Positions 1-8,250 of a DNA stretch of 64,000 nucleotides are shown piece by piece (positions within the stretch are counted from its first letter, which is position 1; the number at the start of each line of letters is the position of its first letter). A program made the translations under genes and the position numbers. The DNA is from Paenibacillus sp. 481 (GTDB lineage Bacteria; Bacillota; Bacilli; Paenibacillales; Paenibacillaceae): positions 2,290,001-2,354,000 of the forward strand of contig NZ_CP075175.1 of the NCBI RefSeq assembly GCF_021223605.1. The letters are read 5' to 3'. A model generated the notes under the pieces. The model worked only from the letters and a program-made list of their open reading frames with translations. It ran no database searches and was not told the origin of the DNA.

Positions 1-317
1 GGCACTGTGTCCTGACGCGTATAAATTTGAATGCGACCTGTGAGGTCTTGAAGATGTGCAAAGCTTGCTTTACCCATGCCGCGCTTCGCCATAATGCGAC
101 CAGCGATACTAACTTCTATAGCTTGCTGCTCAAGATCTTCTTTAGTGAGTTCATTATATTTGTCCAAAATAGCTTTTGCTGTATGCGTGCGCTCGTATTT
201 AGCACCGAACGGGTCAATGCCGAGCTTACGAAGCTCGTCCAGCTTGTTACGGCGAATTTGTAATAGTTCGCTCAACTCAATTTCTTGTGATTCGTCTTGA
301 TTGACTACATCCGTCAT
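1..317 (-). CDS. lysS: Lysine--tRNA ligase, N-terminal part (cut by window edge)
   Basis: Class II lysyl-tRNA synthetase, which charges tRNA-Lys in the cytoplasm. Only the first 105 codons are in the window; the gene runs off the left end. My translation from the ATG at 317 starts [10 protein letters not shown] and contains the bacterial LysS N-terminal features [13 protein letters not shown], a GIDPFG motif and the start of the OB-fold anticodon-binding domain ([21 protein letters not shown]). The start is set by AAGGAG about 8 bases upstream. It is the last gene of the folate/dus/greA block, as in Bacillus, and is separated from greA by a terminator. Identity is firm; the catalytic domain is not visible. 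Confidence 0.95.
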   Translation of the reverse strand, partial: MTDVVNQDESQEIELSELLQIRRNKLDELRKLGIDPFGAKYERTHTAKAILDKYNELTKEDLEQQAIEVSIAGRIMAKRGMGKASFAHLQDLTGRIQIYTRQDTV

Positions 318-490
318 GAGTTCCACTCCTTCACATCATTAATGCAGCATATCGTAATGCACCGTCATATTTCATATACGGTGCAGAAAGCATGTTAATA
401 TAGATCGAATTACGCTGATGAACTTGCTAATCTAGTCAGTATCCAGAAGATATCGTTAGCGTTCGCTTATTATTATAGGCCATATACGGA

Positions 491-518
491 AAAAAAGCTT
501 CCCTACGGAAGCTTTTTT
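491..518 (-). terminator. Rho-independent terminator after greA
   Basis: An inverted repeat, AAGCTTCC / GGAAGCTT with a 4-base loop, is flanked by A and T runs on both sides, so it could terminate in both directions. It lies about 40 bases after the greA stop and separates greA from lysS. Confidence 0.85.
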
Positions 519-555
519 TGACCCGTGCCTGATATCCAGCTTAATGACGCTTAGA

Positions 556-1032
556 TTAACGTTTAATGTCTATAATTTTGTATTGAATAACACCAGCTGG
601 AACACTTACGTCCACAACCGTGCCGATTTGCTTACCTAAGATAGCCTTACCTACAGGGCTTTCGTTCGAAATTTTGTTTTTCAACGGATCCGACTCTGCT
701 GTGCCCACAATTGTATATTCCATTTTATCGCCGAATTCCAAGTCCTCAACAACTACCGTCGAACCAATGCTCACTGCATCTGTATCGATATCGTCGTTGT
801 TGATGATGCGTGCATTACGAAGCATTTTTTCAAGTGTAAGAACACGACCTTCAATAAACGCTTGCTCGTTCTTTGCATCTTCGTACTCGGAGTTCTCGCT
901 AATATCCCCGTATCCAATGGCGACTTTAATTCGCTCTGCCACTTCGCGGCGCTTTACGGATTTGAGATGATCAAGCTCTTCCTCCAACTTTTTCAGCCCG
1001 TCTTGGGTCAGAATGACTTGTTTATCGCTCAT
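556..1032 (-). CDS. greA: Transcription elongation factor GreA
   Basis: GreA rescues backtracked RNA polymerase by stimulating cleavage of the nascent RNA through the secondary channel. The 158-residue product equals the usual family length. It shows the N-terminal coiled coil ([31 protein letters not shown]...), the conserved GDISENSEY loop with acidic tip residues, and the C-terminal FKBP-like domain ([16 protein letters not shown]). The frame is open 63 bases further upstream, but the ATG at 1032 has AGGAGAATC before it and gives the family length, so I chose it. A SigA promoter lies about 200 bases upstream, giving a long leader; a strong terminator follows. Confidence 0.97.
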   Translation of the reverse strand: MSDKQVILTQDGLKKLEEELDHLKSVKRREVAERIKVAIGYGDISENSEYEDAKNEQAFIEGRVLTLEKMLRNARIINNDDIDTDAVSIGSTVVVEDLEFGDKMEYTIVGTAESDPLKNKISNESPVGKAILGKQIGTVVDVSVPAGVIQYKIIDIKR

Positions 1033-1128
1033 CTTACCGATTCTCCTGTCATGATCATTATTTTCGCAAACTAGCGCTTTAAGATCTACAAGCATGTAAT
1101 CCAGATAGCGGTTGCGAATGCCTTACTC

Positions 1129-1156
1129 CATCATATGGCGCCCACTCCATATAATG
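1129..1156 (-). other. Hairpin in the greA leader
   Basis: Arms CATCATATGG and CCATATAATG pair at 9 of 10 positions around an 8-base loop. The hairpin lies about 100 bases upstream of the greA start, inside the leader predicted from the promoter at 1237-1265. No T run follows, so it is not a simple terminator; function is unknown. Confidence 0.4.
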
Positions 1157-1236
1157 ACTCCTTAGAACGCTTGTTGAGTGCTTCACATCCAAAGGGAAAT
1201 ACACACCAAGGTCCGAGGCGAATTATCTAATGCTGA

Positions 1237-1265
1237 ATTATATGGGATGGATTTGCAAAAGTCAA
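1237..1265 (-). promoter_or_regulatory. SigA promoter of greA
   Basis: On the minus strand TTGACT is followed after 17 bases by TATAAT. The predicted start is near 1230, leaving a leader of about 200 bases before greA. The rest of the 1033-1405 gap holds no supported gene. Confidence 0.75.
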
Positions 1266-1405
1266 TTAGATCACACACATGGGTGAAAACGCTTCACAGC
1301 GTTGTGCAGAACCGCATTTACGCTAAACCTTGCGTATACGCTCTTTTATCGTTTTTCCACCAATTGTAATCAGCACTCATTTTTCATATGAAATTAGCTG
1401 TTTCT

Positions 1406-2413
1406 TTACGATTTATGACGATCGAATTCGCCTTGATTAACTTGGTCGACATAATGCTCCATCATTCGCACCACTTCATCACGACGTGTTTCTTCCATAA
1501 TGGCATCTTTCACGCGAGCTGCACCAGGCAGACCTTTCAAGTACCATGCTAAATGCTTACGCATTTCTTTAACTGCCACATGCTCACCTTTTAAAGCACA
1601 CAGACGATCCATATGCACAATGGCAATACGCACTTTTTCAGCTGCGTCTGGATCTGGCAGCAATTGTCCTGTCGATAAATACTCAATTGTCCGGTAGAGC
1701 ATCCAAGGATTGCCCAACGCCCCGCGACCAATCATAACGCCATCGCAACCCGTTTCATCTAGCATGCGTCGCGCATCTTCTGGAGAAAATACGTCGCCAT
1801 TCCCGATAACAGGGATGTTCACAGCTTCTTTTACTTGACGGATGTAGCTCCAATCCGCTGTTCCACTGTAGAGTTGCTCGCGCGTGCGACCGTGAACGCT
1901 GACCGCTTGTCCACCAGCGCGCTGAACAGCAAGCGCATTTTCAACGACAAAAATATGTTCGTCATCCCAGCCAATACGCATTTTGACTGTAACAGGCTTC
2001 TCTACGGCATCAACAACGGCGGAAACCATCTCATATATTTTTTCTGGGTTCAACAACCAACGTGCTCCAGCGTCACACTTTGTCACTTTAGGAACAGGGC
2101 AGCCCATATTAATATCAATAATGTCCGCATTGGAGTCCTTGTCGACGATTTTGGCTGCTTCTACAAGCGATTGACGATCCCCACCAAAAATTTGCAAGCT
2201 TAGTGGCTTTTCTCGATCATCTACGTACAGCATTTCGCGTGTACGCTCGTTGCCGTGTACTAGTGCCTTGTCACTGACCATTTCTGCGCAAACGAGTCCG
2301 GCACCGAACTCCTTCGCAATAAGACGGAAAGCAGGATTACACACGCCTGCCATCGGGGCAAGCACGACTTGGTTTTTCATTTCAATGTTAGCGATTTTCA
2401 GCAATTCGCTCAC
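1406..2413 (-). CDS. dusB: tRNA-dihydrouridine synthase
   Basis: FMN-dependent enzyme reducing uridine to dihydrouridine in the tRNA D-loop. The 335-residue protein has the TIM-barrel Dus signature: LAPMAGVCNPAFR near the N-terminus, NMGCPVPKV with the catalytic Cys, VKMRIGWDD, the HGRTREQLYSG FMN/RNA loop, IGNGDVFSPEDA and MIGRGALGNPW. The C-terminal helical domain (LCALKGEHVAVKEMRKHLAWYLKG) follows. It is the DusB-type YacF/Dus1 protein of Bacillus and sits between yazB and greA as there. The substrate position in the tRNA cannot be read from sequence. Confidence 0.95.
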   Translation of the reverse strand: MSELLKIANIEMKNQVVLAPMAGVCNPAFRLIAKEFGAGLVCAEMVSDKALVHGNERTREMLYVDDREKPLSLQIFGGDRQSLVEAAKIVDKDSNADIIDINMGCPVPKVTKCDAGARWLLNPEKIYEMVSAVVDAVEKPVTVKMRIGWDDEHIFVVENALAVQRAGGQAVSVHGRTREQLYSGTADWSYIRQVKEAVNIPVIGNGDVFSPEDARRMLDETGCDGVMIGRGALGNPWMLYRTIEYLSTGQLLPDPDAAEKVRIAIVHMDRLCALKGEHVAVKEMRKHLAWYLKGLPGAARVKDAIMEETRRDEVVRMMEHYVDQVNQGEFDRHKS

Positions 2414-2455
2414 ACTCCTTTCTCTTGTTGCACTTCATATATGGTTATTGTATGG

Positions 2456-2671
2456 TTATGGTCGAATTTGCCGAAAGGTCAGCTCTTCTTCAGAAACATT
2501 CAATACTTGAGATAACTTTAGAACTGTCTTTGTATCGACATTCCTATTTCCCCGCTCCATCTCGCCAAGCACTGCAACGGACAGCTGTAAAAGATCTGCC
2601 AATTGCTGTTGTGTCAATCCCTTTAGTTTGCGGAAAGCGCGGATCCGTCTGGCCATTTGCAAGGACTCCAC
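2456..2671 (-). CDS. Small XRE-family DNA-binding protein (YazB-like)
   Basis: A 71-residue protein that is essentially one helix-turn-helix domain: RIRAFRKLKGLTQQQLADLLQLSVAVLGEMERGNRNVDTK..., typical of the Cro/C1 type. It overlaps the 3' end of folK by 49 bases and precedes dusB, the position of yazB in Bacillus. Two starts are possible: GTG at 2671 (AAGGGAAGGG upstream) or ATG at 2656 (GGAG 11 bases upstream). No target is known for this family member; a local regulatory role in the folate cluster is only a guess. Confidence 0.85.
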   Translation of the reverse strand: MESLQMARRIRAFRKLKGLTQQQLADLLQLSVAVLGEMERGNRNVDTKTVLKLSQVLNVSEEELTFRQIRP

Positions 2672-3186
2672 AGCCGAATCCCTTCCTTTCCTTCCAGTGT
2701 TCCCAGCGCTTGCTGCACGAATGCGTCTAATGCTTGCGCTTCAACTGAAATCACGTCGGCAAGCGGCACTAATACAAAGAGCCGCTCAGCGATTCGAGGA
2801 TGCGGTAAAGTTAACATCGTTGTATCCATCGTACAACCTTCCACCCATAACAAATCTAAATCTATGCTGCGTGGTCCCCAACGAACTTCGCGAACACGAC
2901 CAAGTTGCAGCTCTACATCTAACATATAGCGAAGCAAAGCTTCAGGATCTAGTGAGGTACGTACACGGACTGCCATATTTAAAAAGGCAGGCTGCTCCTC
3001 GTAACCGACAGGATCCGTTTCATACAGTGGGGAACTTTGCTCAATGAGTATCTCCTGATGTTCGCTCAGTTTACTCAACGCTGCATAAAGGGTCTGTTCA
3101 CGTTCTCCAATGTTAGCACCTAATGCAATATACGCCTCTACGGTACCACTCGTCAACCTTTGGCCACTTCCCCATTGCTGTGTCAT
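2623..3186 (-). CDS. folK: 6-hydroxymethyl-7,8-dihydropterin pyrophosphokinase
   Basis: HPPK transfers pyrophosphate from ATP to 6-hydroxymethyl-dihydropterin, the step before dihydropteroate synthase in folate synthesis. In its 187 residues are the ALGANIGERE N-terminal motif, LYETDPVGYEEQPAFLN, and RWGPRSIDLDLLW, which holds the HPPK signature with the Mg-binding aspartates. It begins 3 bases after folB ends and its end overlaps yazB, so it is part of one operon pabA-pabC-folP-folB-folK-yazB-dusB. Confidence 0.97.
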   Translation of the reverse strand: MTQQWGSGQRLTSGTVEAYIALGANIGEREQTLYAALSKLSEHQEILIEQSSPLYETDPVGYEEQPAFLNMAVRVRTSLDPEALLRYMLDVELQLGRVREVRWGPRSIDLDLLWVEGCTMDTTMLTLPHPRIAERLFVLVPLADVISVEAQALDAFVQQALGTLEGKEGIRLWSPCKWPDGSALSAN

Positions 3187-3189
3187 CGA

Positions 3190-3600
3190 TTACGCCCCGC
3201 TTTCATCGGGTGAATCTTCACGTGCACGCGTAATTTGAATCGTTACACCTGCATAGTGAATGTCGAATGGCGGATGTGGTTTAGTGACGCTAACTGTCGC
3301 TTCATGAATAAGCGAATACGTATCAAGCAAATGTTCGGCTACTCGCTCTGCCAACGTTTCAAGCAGTTGAACAGACTCCCCTTCCATAACCGACTTCACA
3401 CTGTAGAACAACTCAGCATAATTAACGGATTTGGTTAGGTCATCGGTCAATCCCGCTTCCCGAGTATCCACCTGCAAATCGAGATCGACGTACCAGCGTT
3501 GTCCCAAAGCTCTCTCTTCTGCAAATACGCCATGCCGTCCGAAAAACTCCATTCGATGCAACTGCATACGGTCCGGTCGCACTACCTTCGTCTTCGCCAT
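3190..3600 (-). CDS. folB: Dihydroneopterin aldolase
   Basis: Converts dihydroneopterin to 6-hydroxymethyl-dihydropterin and glycolaldehyde. In 136 residues it shows MEFFGRHGVFAEERALGQRWYVDLDLQ, the conserved N-terminal block with the catalytic Glu, the VNYAELF motif, LLETLAERVAEHLL and VTVSVTKPHPPF-like C-terminal strands. The ATG at 3600 has AAGGGGTGG at proper distance; a GTG three codons earlier sits too close to that site. It is embedded between folP and folK with only 3-12 bases between genes. Confidence 0.96.
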   Translation of the reverse strand: MAKTKVVRPDRMQLHRMEFFGRHGVFAEERALGQRWYVDLDLQVDTREAGLTDDLTKSVNYAELFYSVKSVMEGESVQLLETLAERVAEHLLDTYSLIHEATVSVTKPHPPFDIHYAGVTIQITRAREDSPDESGA

Positions 3601-3612
3601 CTCTTCCACCCC

Positions 3613-4467
3613 TTATTTATTTAGTGATTTATACAAAATGGAATCGCACATCCGTGCGAGGCGAGCAATTTCCTGCACATCGTGCACGCGTACGATTTGG
3701 CAGCCTTGTGCAATACCTAAGGCTACTGTTGCAGCGGTCCCTGCGACAAGGTCATCTACTGGAAGCTGTAACGTTTCACGGATGAACCGCTTGCGTGAAG
3801 TGGCAAGCAATACAGGGTAACCGAGCTCAACCAATTCATCCAAATGGTGCATCAGTACAAGGTTATCATCATAATTTTTCGCAAAGCCAATTCCGGGATC
3901 TAACCAAATGTTCTCGTCACTTACACCAGCAGCATGGGCAATAGCCACACTTTCTAGTAAATCCTGCTTCACATCTTCGATATAATTCGAGTAATTCCAT
4001 TCCTGTCGATTATGCATCAGTATAATCGGGCATCCATAGGCAGCGGCTACGTGTGCCATTTGTTCGTCCTTTTTACATCCCCACACATCATTTAAAATAT
4101 ACGCTCCGGCTTCTAGAGCTTGTCTCGCAACTTCTGCCTTATACGTATCTATGGATATCGGGATATGCGGAAATTGTGCATGAAGTGCCTCGATAACCGG
4201 AATAACGCGCCGCAACTCTTCCTCGACATCGACCGGGGCGTGACCTGGACGTGTGGATTCGCCGCCAACGTCAATAATATGTGCGCCATGCTCAATCATG
4301 ATTTGTGCATGAGCAACTGCTTCTTCTAAACGATTATGACGCCCTCCATCCGAGAATGAATCAGGTGTAACGTTTAAAATACCCATAATCAAAGTTTGTT
4401 GTCCTAGTTCAAGCGTAGTGCCTCTATAGTTATATGTTCTATTTAAAAATGATGGTTGCAGTACCAT
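3613..4467 (-). CDS. folP: Dihydropteroate synthase
   Basis: Condenses p-aminobenzoate with hydroxymethyl-dihydropterin pyrophosphate and is the sulfonamide target. The 284-residue TIM barrel carries ILNVTPDSFSDGG, DVGGESTRPG, ISIDTYKAEVARQALEAGA, ILNDVWG, the DPGIGFAK loop and LLATSRKRF. The ATG at 4467 is preceded by AGGAG. It lies between pabC and folB; the Bacillus homologue is called sul. Confidence 0.97.
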   Translation of the reverse strand: MVLQPSFLNRTYNYRGTTLELGQQTLIMGILNVTPDSFSDGGRHNRLEEAVAHAQIMIEHGAHIIDVGGESTRPGHAPVDVEEELRRVIPVIEALHAQFPHIPISIDTYKAEVARQALEAGAYILNDVWGCKKDEQMAHVAAAYGCPIILMHNRQEWNYSNYIEDVKQDLLESVAIAHAAGVSDENIWLDPGIGFAKNYDDNLVLMHHLDELVELGYPVLLATSRKRFIRETLQLPVDDLVAGTAATVALGIAQGCQIVRVHDVQEIARLARMCDSILYKSLNK

Positions 4468-4536
4468 ATGACTAACTCCTCTTTAGCTCACTCACCACGG
4501 ACTGCCTTATCGTCAACATGTGACTGAGCTTGCTTC

Positions 4537-5427
4537 TTATTCATCTTCGTCTCGCAAAGCGGCACTACGATATGCGGTTAATAAGCTCGATGTAATCGGC
4601 CCAATCTGACCGCTACCTATTTCCGTGATCACCTGCTCTGTATCAATAAGCTTCGTTATAGGCACTAACTCTTGAACAGATGTCGTCATAAACACTTCAT
4701 CAGCTTCTAATAGGTCTGCCCATGTATACATGCCCTCATGCGTCTTTATACCTAAGCGCCATGCAAGTTCTAAGACGAGTCCGCGAGTAATACCTGGCAA
4801 AATGCCCGTGTCTACACTTGGTGTATACAACTCTCCTCGCTTGATGAACAACACGTTGCTCACAATCCCTTCCGTGAGGAAGCCATGTTCATTAAGCATT
4901 AGACCTTCTGCTCCCTGTAGAGCAGAGGGAAGTGAAGCAAGTTCACGCTTCGCGATAATATTGTTCATATAGTGACCCGATTTGAAACGTATCGTTGATT
5001 CTGGGCTGTTGCGACGGGTGCGGAGTAGCTGTAGCGGCTTGCCTGTATCGTAGAGTTGATCGAGCACGACAGGGAGCGGTTTCGCAAAAACGATCGTCAT
5101 CGGTCTTGAATAGTCGCCGACAGGCAGACCGAATTCATTCTCCCCTGCGCTTATTGTATAACGAACATAAGCTTCGGCAAGTCCATTCGCAGCCATAACA
5201 TCTTGGATATGCTTGCGCGTTGTCTCTAATTGAAGCTCATAACTAATTCCGAGCGATTCACAAGCCGAAGACAATCGTTCCAAATGTCTTCTCAAAAGAA
5301 ACGGTCGTCCATTGTATGTCCGCATCGTTTCAAACAAGGTCATTCCGTACAAAAAGCCGTGATCCATTACGGGAATCACGGCCTCCTTTGCTGGCTGCAG
5401 CACCCCGTTCCACCCGACAACGTTCAT
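4537..5427 (-). CDS. pabC: 4-amino-4-deoxychorismate lyase
   Basis: PLP enzyme of fold type IV that eliminates pyruvate from aminodeoxychorismate to give p-aminobenzoate. Its 296 residues show DHGFLYGMTLFETM near the N-terminus, FKSGHYMNN with the probable PLP lysine (about K149), the EGIVSNVLFIKRGELYTP block and TGILPGITRGLVLELA. It starts one base after pabA ends, so the two are co-translated. The related branched-chain and D-amino acid transaminases share the fold; the context with pabA and folP decides for PabC. Confidence 0.93.
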   Translation of the reverse strand: MNVVGWNGVLQPAKEAVIPVMDHGFLYGMTLFETMRTYNGRPFLLRRHLERLSSACESLGISYELQLETTRKHIQDVMAANGLAEAYVRYTISAGENEFGLPVGDYSRPMTIVFAKPLPVVLDQLYDTGKPLQLLRTRRNSPESTIRFKSGHYMNNIIAKRELASLPSALQGAEGLMLNEHGFLTEGIVSNVLFIKRGELYTPSVDTGILPGITRGLVLELAWRLGIKTHEGMYTWADLLEADEVFMTTSVQELVPITKLIDTEQVITEIGSGQIGPITSSLLTAYRSAALRDEDE

Positions 5428-5428
5428 G

Positions 5429-6004
5429 TTATTTGCCTACCTTTGTTTGCAAAAAGTTGCGCAATATTTGATGCCCGTGATCAGTAATAATCGATTCAGG
5501 GTGGAATTGGACACCTTCTATAGGATATTGCTTATGACGCAGGCCCATAATTTCACCTTCGGCCGTTTCTGCTGTAATCTCCAAGCAGTCCGGCAACGTC
5601 TCGCGATCCACGATTAGGGAATGGTAGCGAGTTGCTATAAATGGACTTGGCAAGCCTGCAAATACGGACGTACCTTGATGTTGAATGGGAGACGTCTTGC
5701 CATGCATGAGTCGTTCAGCACGGACGACATTGCCGCCAAACGCTTGTCCAATCGATTGATGGCCAAGGCATACACCGAAGATCGGGATGATGCCTTTAAA
5801 ATGATTAATAACTTCTAGCGATATACCTGCCTCATTAGGTGTACATGGCCCTGGTGAGAGCAGCAGGTGATCGGGCTGCAATTGCTCGATGCCTGCAATA
5901 TCAATTTCGTCATTGCGAAATACTTTTACTTCTTCGCCAAGCTCTCCTAAGTATTGCACCAAGTTATACGTAAACGAGTCATAGTTATCAATGACGAGTA
6001 TCAT
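5429..6004 (-). CDS. pabA: Aminodeoxychorismate/anthranilate synthase glutamine amidotransferase subunit
   Basis: Class I glutamine amidotransferase that supplies ammonia to a chorismate-binding partner (PabB or TrpE). In 191 residues it shows [39 protein letters not shown] with the catalytic Cys near 79, and VQFHPES with the His-Glu pair. In Bacillus this protein serves both folate and tryptophan synthesis. Here it is the first gene of the folate operon; the pabB normally directly upstream is not in the window, so its chorismate-binding partner must be encoded elsewhere. Confidence 0.95.
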   Translation of the reverse strand: MILVIDNYDSFTYNLVQYLGELGEEVKVFRNDEIDIAGIEQLQPDHLLLSPGPCTPNEAGISLEVINHFKGIIPIFGVCLGHQSIGQAFGGNVVRAERLMHGKTSPIQHQGTSVFAGLPSPFIATRYHSLIVDRETLPDCLEITAETAEGEIMGLRHKQYPIEGVQFHPESIITDHGHQILRNFLQTKVGK

Positions 6005-6230
6005 TGGGGGTCACCTCTCCTGTGCGCATTCACGCCATCGTATTATATTAAATGTATAGGTTCATTAATAATAAAGCTACGAATAATGCTATAAAAAAAA
6101 TTGAAAAAGATATGGATTGCGTTACAAACTAAACGGCGTTCCCGTTCAAGGATCTGATTGGTTACAGCTAGTATAATCAAAGGCGGGAACAATGAAAAGA
6201 GAGAGCTTTGTCGCTGTTTGTCGGATATAA
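6005..6230. other. Intergenic region upstream of pabA, no gene seen
   Basis: AT-rich stretch between pabA and the cysK terminator. A TATAAT lies about 40 bases before the pabA start on the minus strand (within ATTTAATATAATACG), but no good -35 hexamer is 16-18 bases upstream. No open frame with a Shine-Dalgarno sequence was found. Confidence 0.5.
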
Positions 6231-6292
6231 CAAAAATCCTCGCTGCGCGAGGCAGACGATACAGTTCGTCGGCACTCTTTCGTTGCGAGGAT
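6231..6292 (-). terminator. Terminator after cysK
   Basis: Outer arms ATCCTCGC / GCGAGGAT enclose a second imperfect stem (CCGACGA / TCGTCTG), followed by TTTTTG on the minus strand. It ends about 40 bases after the cysK stop and isolates cysK from the folate operon. Confidence 0.7.
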
Positions 6293-6333
6293 ATTGCAAT
6301 ACGTTCTATTATACGCTACACGTAGCGTTTCAA

Positions 6334-7272
6334 TTAGTTGTCGAAATTGAACAGCGGCGTACTCAAGTAACGTTCGCCATTGCTCGGCACGATAGCGACG
6401 ACGCGCTTGCCTGCGCCAAGCTCTTTCGCGACTTGCAGGGCAGCGTGGATAGCTGCGCCGGAAGAAATACCAACGAGCAAACCTTCTACCTTCGCCACTG
6501 CGCGTGCAACCTCGAAAGCAACCTCATTTTCAACCGGAATAATTTGATCATAAATTTCACGGTTCAAAATTTCAGGTACGAAGTTAGCACCAATACCTTG
6601 AATCTTGTGCGGTCCTGGCTGGCCGCCGGACAGGATAGGCGAAGCGGCTGGCTCAACGGCTACAACGCGCAGGCCTGGGAAGTTGCTCTTCAACACTTCA
6701 CCAGCACCAGAAATCGTACCGCCTGTACCGATACCTGCTACAAACGCATCCAGCTTGCCATCGAGGGATTGAATCGCTTCGACGATTTCTGGACCTGTCG
6801 TTTCAATGTGGACCTTAGGGTTTGCTGCATTTTTAAATTGTTGTGGCATAAAGTAGTTAGGGTTCTCAGCCGCCAACTCCTCCGCTTTGCGTACAGCACC
6901 GTTCATGCCTTCAGCACCCGGAGTTAAGACCAACTCAGCTCCGTAAGCGCGCAGCAAGTTGCGACGCTCAACGCTCATTGTCTCTGGCATCACAAGAATC
7001 GCTTTGTATCCTTTAGCCGCTGCAACGAGAGCGAGACCGATTCCTGTATTGCCGCTCGTTGGCTCGACAATAGTATCTCCAGGTTTCAACACACCTTCTT
7101 GCTCTGCTACTTCGACCATGCTAATTGCAATACGGTCTTTTACGCTTGAACCTGGGTTCTGATACTCCAGCTTCACATAAATCTCTGCACTACCCTCTGG
7201 TACGATGCGGTTAAGACGTACAAGCGGCGTATCCCCAATCAATTCGGTTACATTGTTCACGATTCTTGCCAT
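6334..7272 (-). CDS. cysK: Cysteine synthase (O-acetylserine sulfhydrylase)
   Basis: PLP enzyme that makes L-cysteine from O-acetyl-L-serine and sulfide. The 312 residues show the PLP lysine in GSSVKDRIA (K45), the [10 protein letters not shown] substrate loop, the [10 protein letters not shown] phosphate-binding loop, [11 protein letters not shown] and the GISSGAA motif. The start has GGAGGGG 7 bases upstream. It has its own SigA promoter and terminator, so it is monocistronic. In Bacillus it also lies between yacD and pabB/pabA. Confidence 0.97.
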   Translation of the reverse strand: MARIVNNVTELIGDTPLVRLNRIVPEGSAEIYVKLEYQNPGSSVKDRIAISMVEVAEQEGVLKPGDTIVEPTSGNTGIGLALVAAAKGYKAILVMPETMSVERRNLLRAYGAELVLTPGAEGMNGAVRKAEELAAENPNYFMPQQFKNAANPKVHIETTGPEIVEAIQSLDGKLDAFVAGIGTGGTISGAGEVLKSNFPGLRVVAVEPAASPILSGGQPGPHKIQGIGANFVPEILNREIYDQIIPVENEVAFEVARAVAKVEGLLVGISSGAAIHAALQVAKELGAGKRVVAIVPSNGERYLSTPLFNFDN

Positions 7273-7340
7273 TGCGAAGCCCCTCCCATAATTATACCTG
7301 TTTGTGTATTATTTCCGACTAAGTAACTAGGTTTTATTCG

Positions 7341-7369
7341 ATCTTAGCAATCGCAGAACGGAATGTCAA
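7341..7369 (-). promoter_or_regulatory. SigA promoter of cysK
   Basis: TTGACA, 17 bases, TAAGAT on the minus strand, about 65 bases before the cysK start. No T-box or S-box fits in the short leader. Control by CymR would be usual for this gene in Bacillus, but I cannot identify a clear site. Confidence 0.65.
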
Positions 7370-7392
7370 CAACTGAATTTGAAAAATGTGGA

Positions 7393-8250
7393 TTATGGGC
7401 GTTGTTCCACAGGGCTTTCATCAGCACGCACACAACGAAGCGGTGTAATACAAGGGTATCCTCCTTGTTCATGAACGATCGCTTCGATTTGAAAAACGTC
7501 GCGAAATAGTTCAGGACTGAACAACTGTCTAGGTGGACCGTCGGCCACGACACGCCCTGCCTTCATGACGACGAGCCGATCGGTATATTGGGCTGCTTGA
7601 TTAATATCGTGCAGCACCATGATGATTGCGATACCGTGCTTACGGTGCAGCATCCGCACATGCTCCATCAGCTCTAGTTGATGAGCGATGTCCAAATATG
7701 TCGTTGGCTCGTCTAACAGCAGCAGACGTGGTTGTTGAGCAAGCGCCATTGCTAGCCATGCGCGCTGCCGTTCCCCGCCAGATAGCGTATGCAGTTGGCG
7801 TTGCGCCATTCGCTCGACGCGCATCGCTTCCATCGCCCAGCGCACAATGTCCGCGTCTTGCTCAGCTTGACGCATCGCAAAACGTCGATACGGCCGCCGC
7901 CCAAAGTGGACGAGTTCCTCAACGGTCAGCTGCACATCCATTGGTGGTGCTTGCTGTACCATCGCCAACTGCTCTGCGATATGGTTGCTGGGCAGTTGGC
8001 TTAACGGCTTACCGCTTAAGTAGACAGCACCGCCATTAGGTTGAAGCAAACGGGCCAGCACCCTTAACAAGGTAGACTTGCCCGAACCGTTTGGCCCAAT
8101 GATGCTAATGGCCTCGCCACGCTCAACGGACAATCGAATACGGTCTAATCGGAAGCCACCCGCGCCCGACTCACGAGCATATTCAATATTTTCGGCTTCT
8201 AACAAGGCAACGCTTCCTTCGGGATAAGGAAGCTTATCTGATTTACCCAC
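7393..8250 (-). CDS. Iron-type ABC transporter ATP-binding protein (FepC/FhuC-like)
   Basis: ATPase subunit of an importer for ferric siderophore, haem or cobalamin. Its 285 residues contain Walker A GPNGSGKST, the Q-loop region (LAMVQQ), signature LSGGERQRA, Walker B LLLLDEPTTYLD with the D-loop, and the switch His in VLHDINQ. It starts with GTG at 8250 (AAGGAG upstream), overlapping the permease by 8 bases. It is the last gene of a three-gene operon headed by a Fur-boxed promoter, which points to iron or haem as cargo. The exact substrate cannot be told. Confidence 0.92.
   Translation of the reverse strand: MGKSDKLPYPEGSVALLEAENIEYARESGAGGFRLDRIRLSVERGEAISIIGPNGSGKSTLLRVLARLLQPNGGAVYLSGKPLSQLPSNHIAEQLAMVQQAPPMDVQLTVEELVHFGRRPYRRFAMRQAEQDADIVRWAMEAMRVERMAQRQLHTLSGGERQRAWLAMALAQQPRLLLLDEPTTYLDIAHQLELMEHVRMLHRKHGIAIIMVLHDINQAAQYTDRLVVMKAGRVVADGPPRQLFSPELFRDVFQIEAIVHEQGGYPCITPLRCVRADESPVEQRP

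Noticed and set aside
1320-1350. Imperfect repeat GCGTATACGC/GCGTAAATGC as a dusB terminator
   Set aside because: Mismatched stem and no continuous T run on the minus strand.
6040-6060. TATAAT-like -10 of a pabA promoter
   Set aside because: No acceptable -35 hexamer at 16-18 bases; left as a note in the gap entry.
6208-6927. 239-codon plus-strand frame opposite cysK
   Set aside because: Overlaps the cysK terminator and coding region; no motif or ribosome site.
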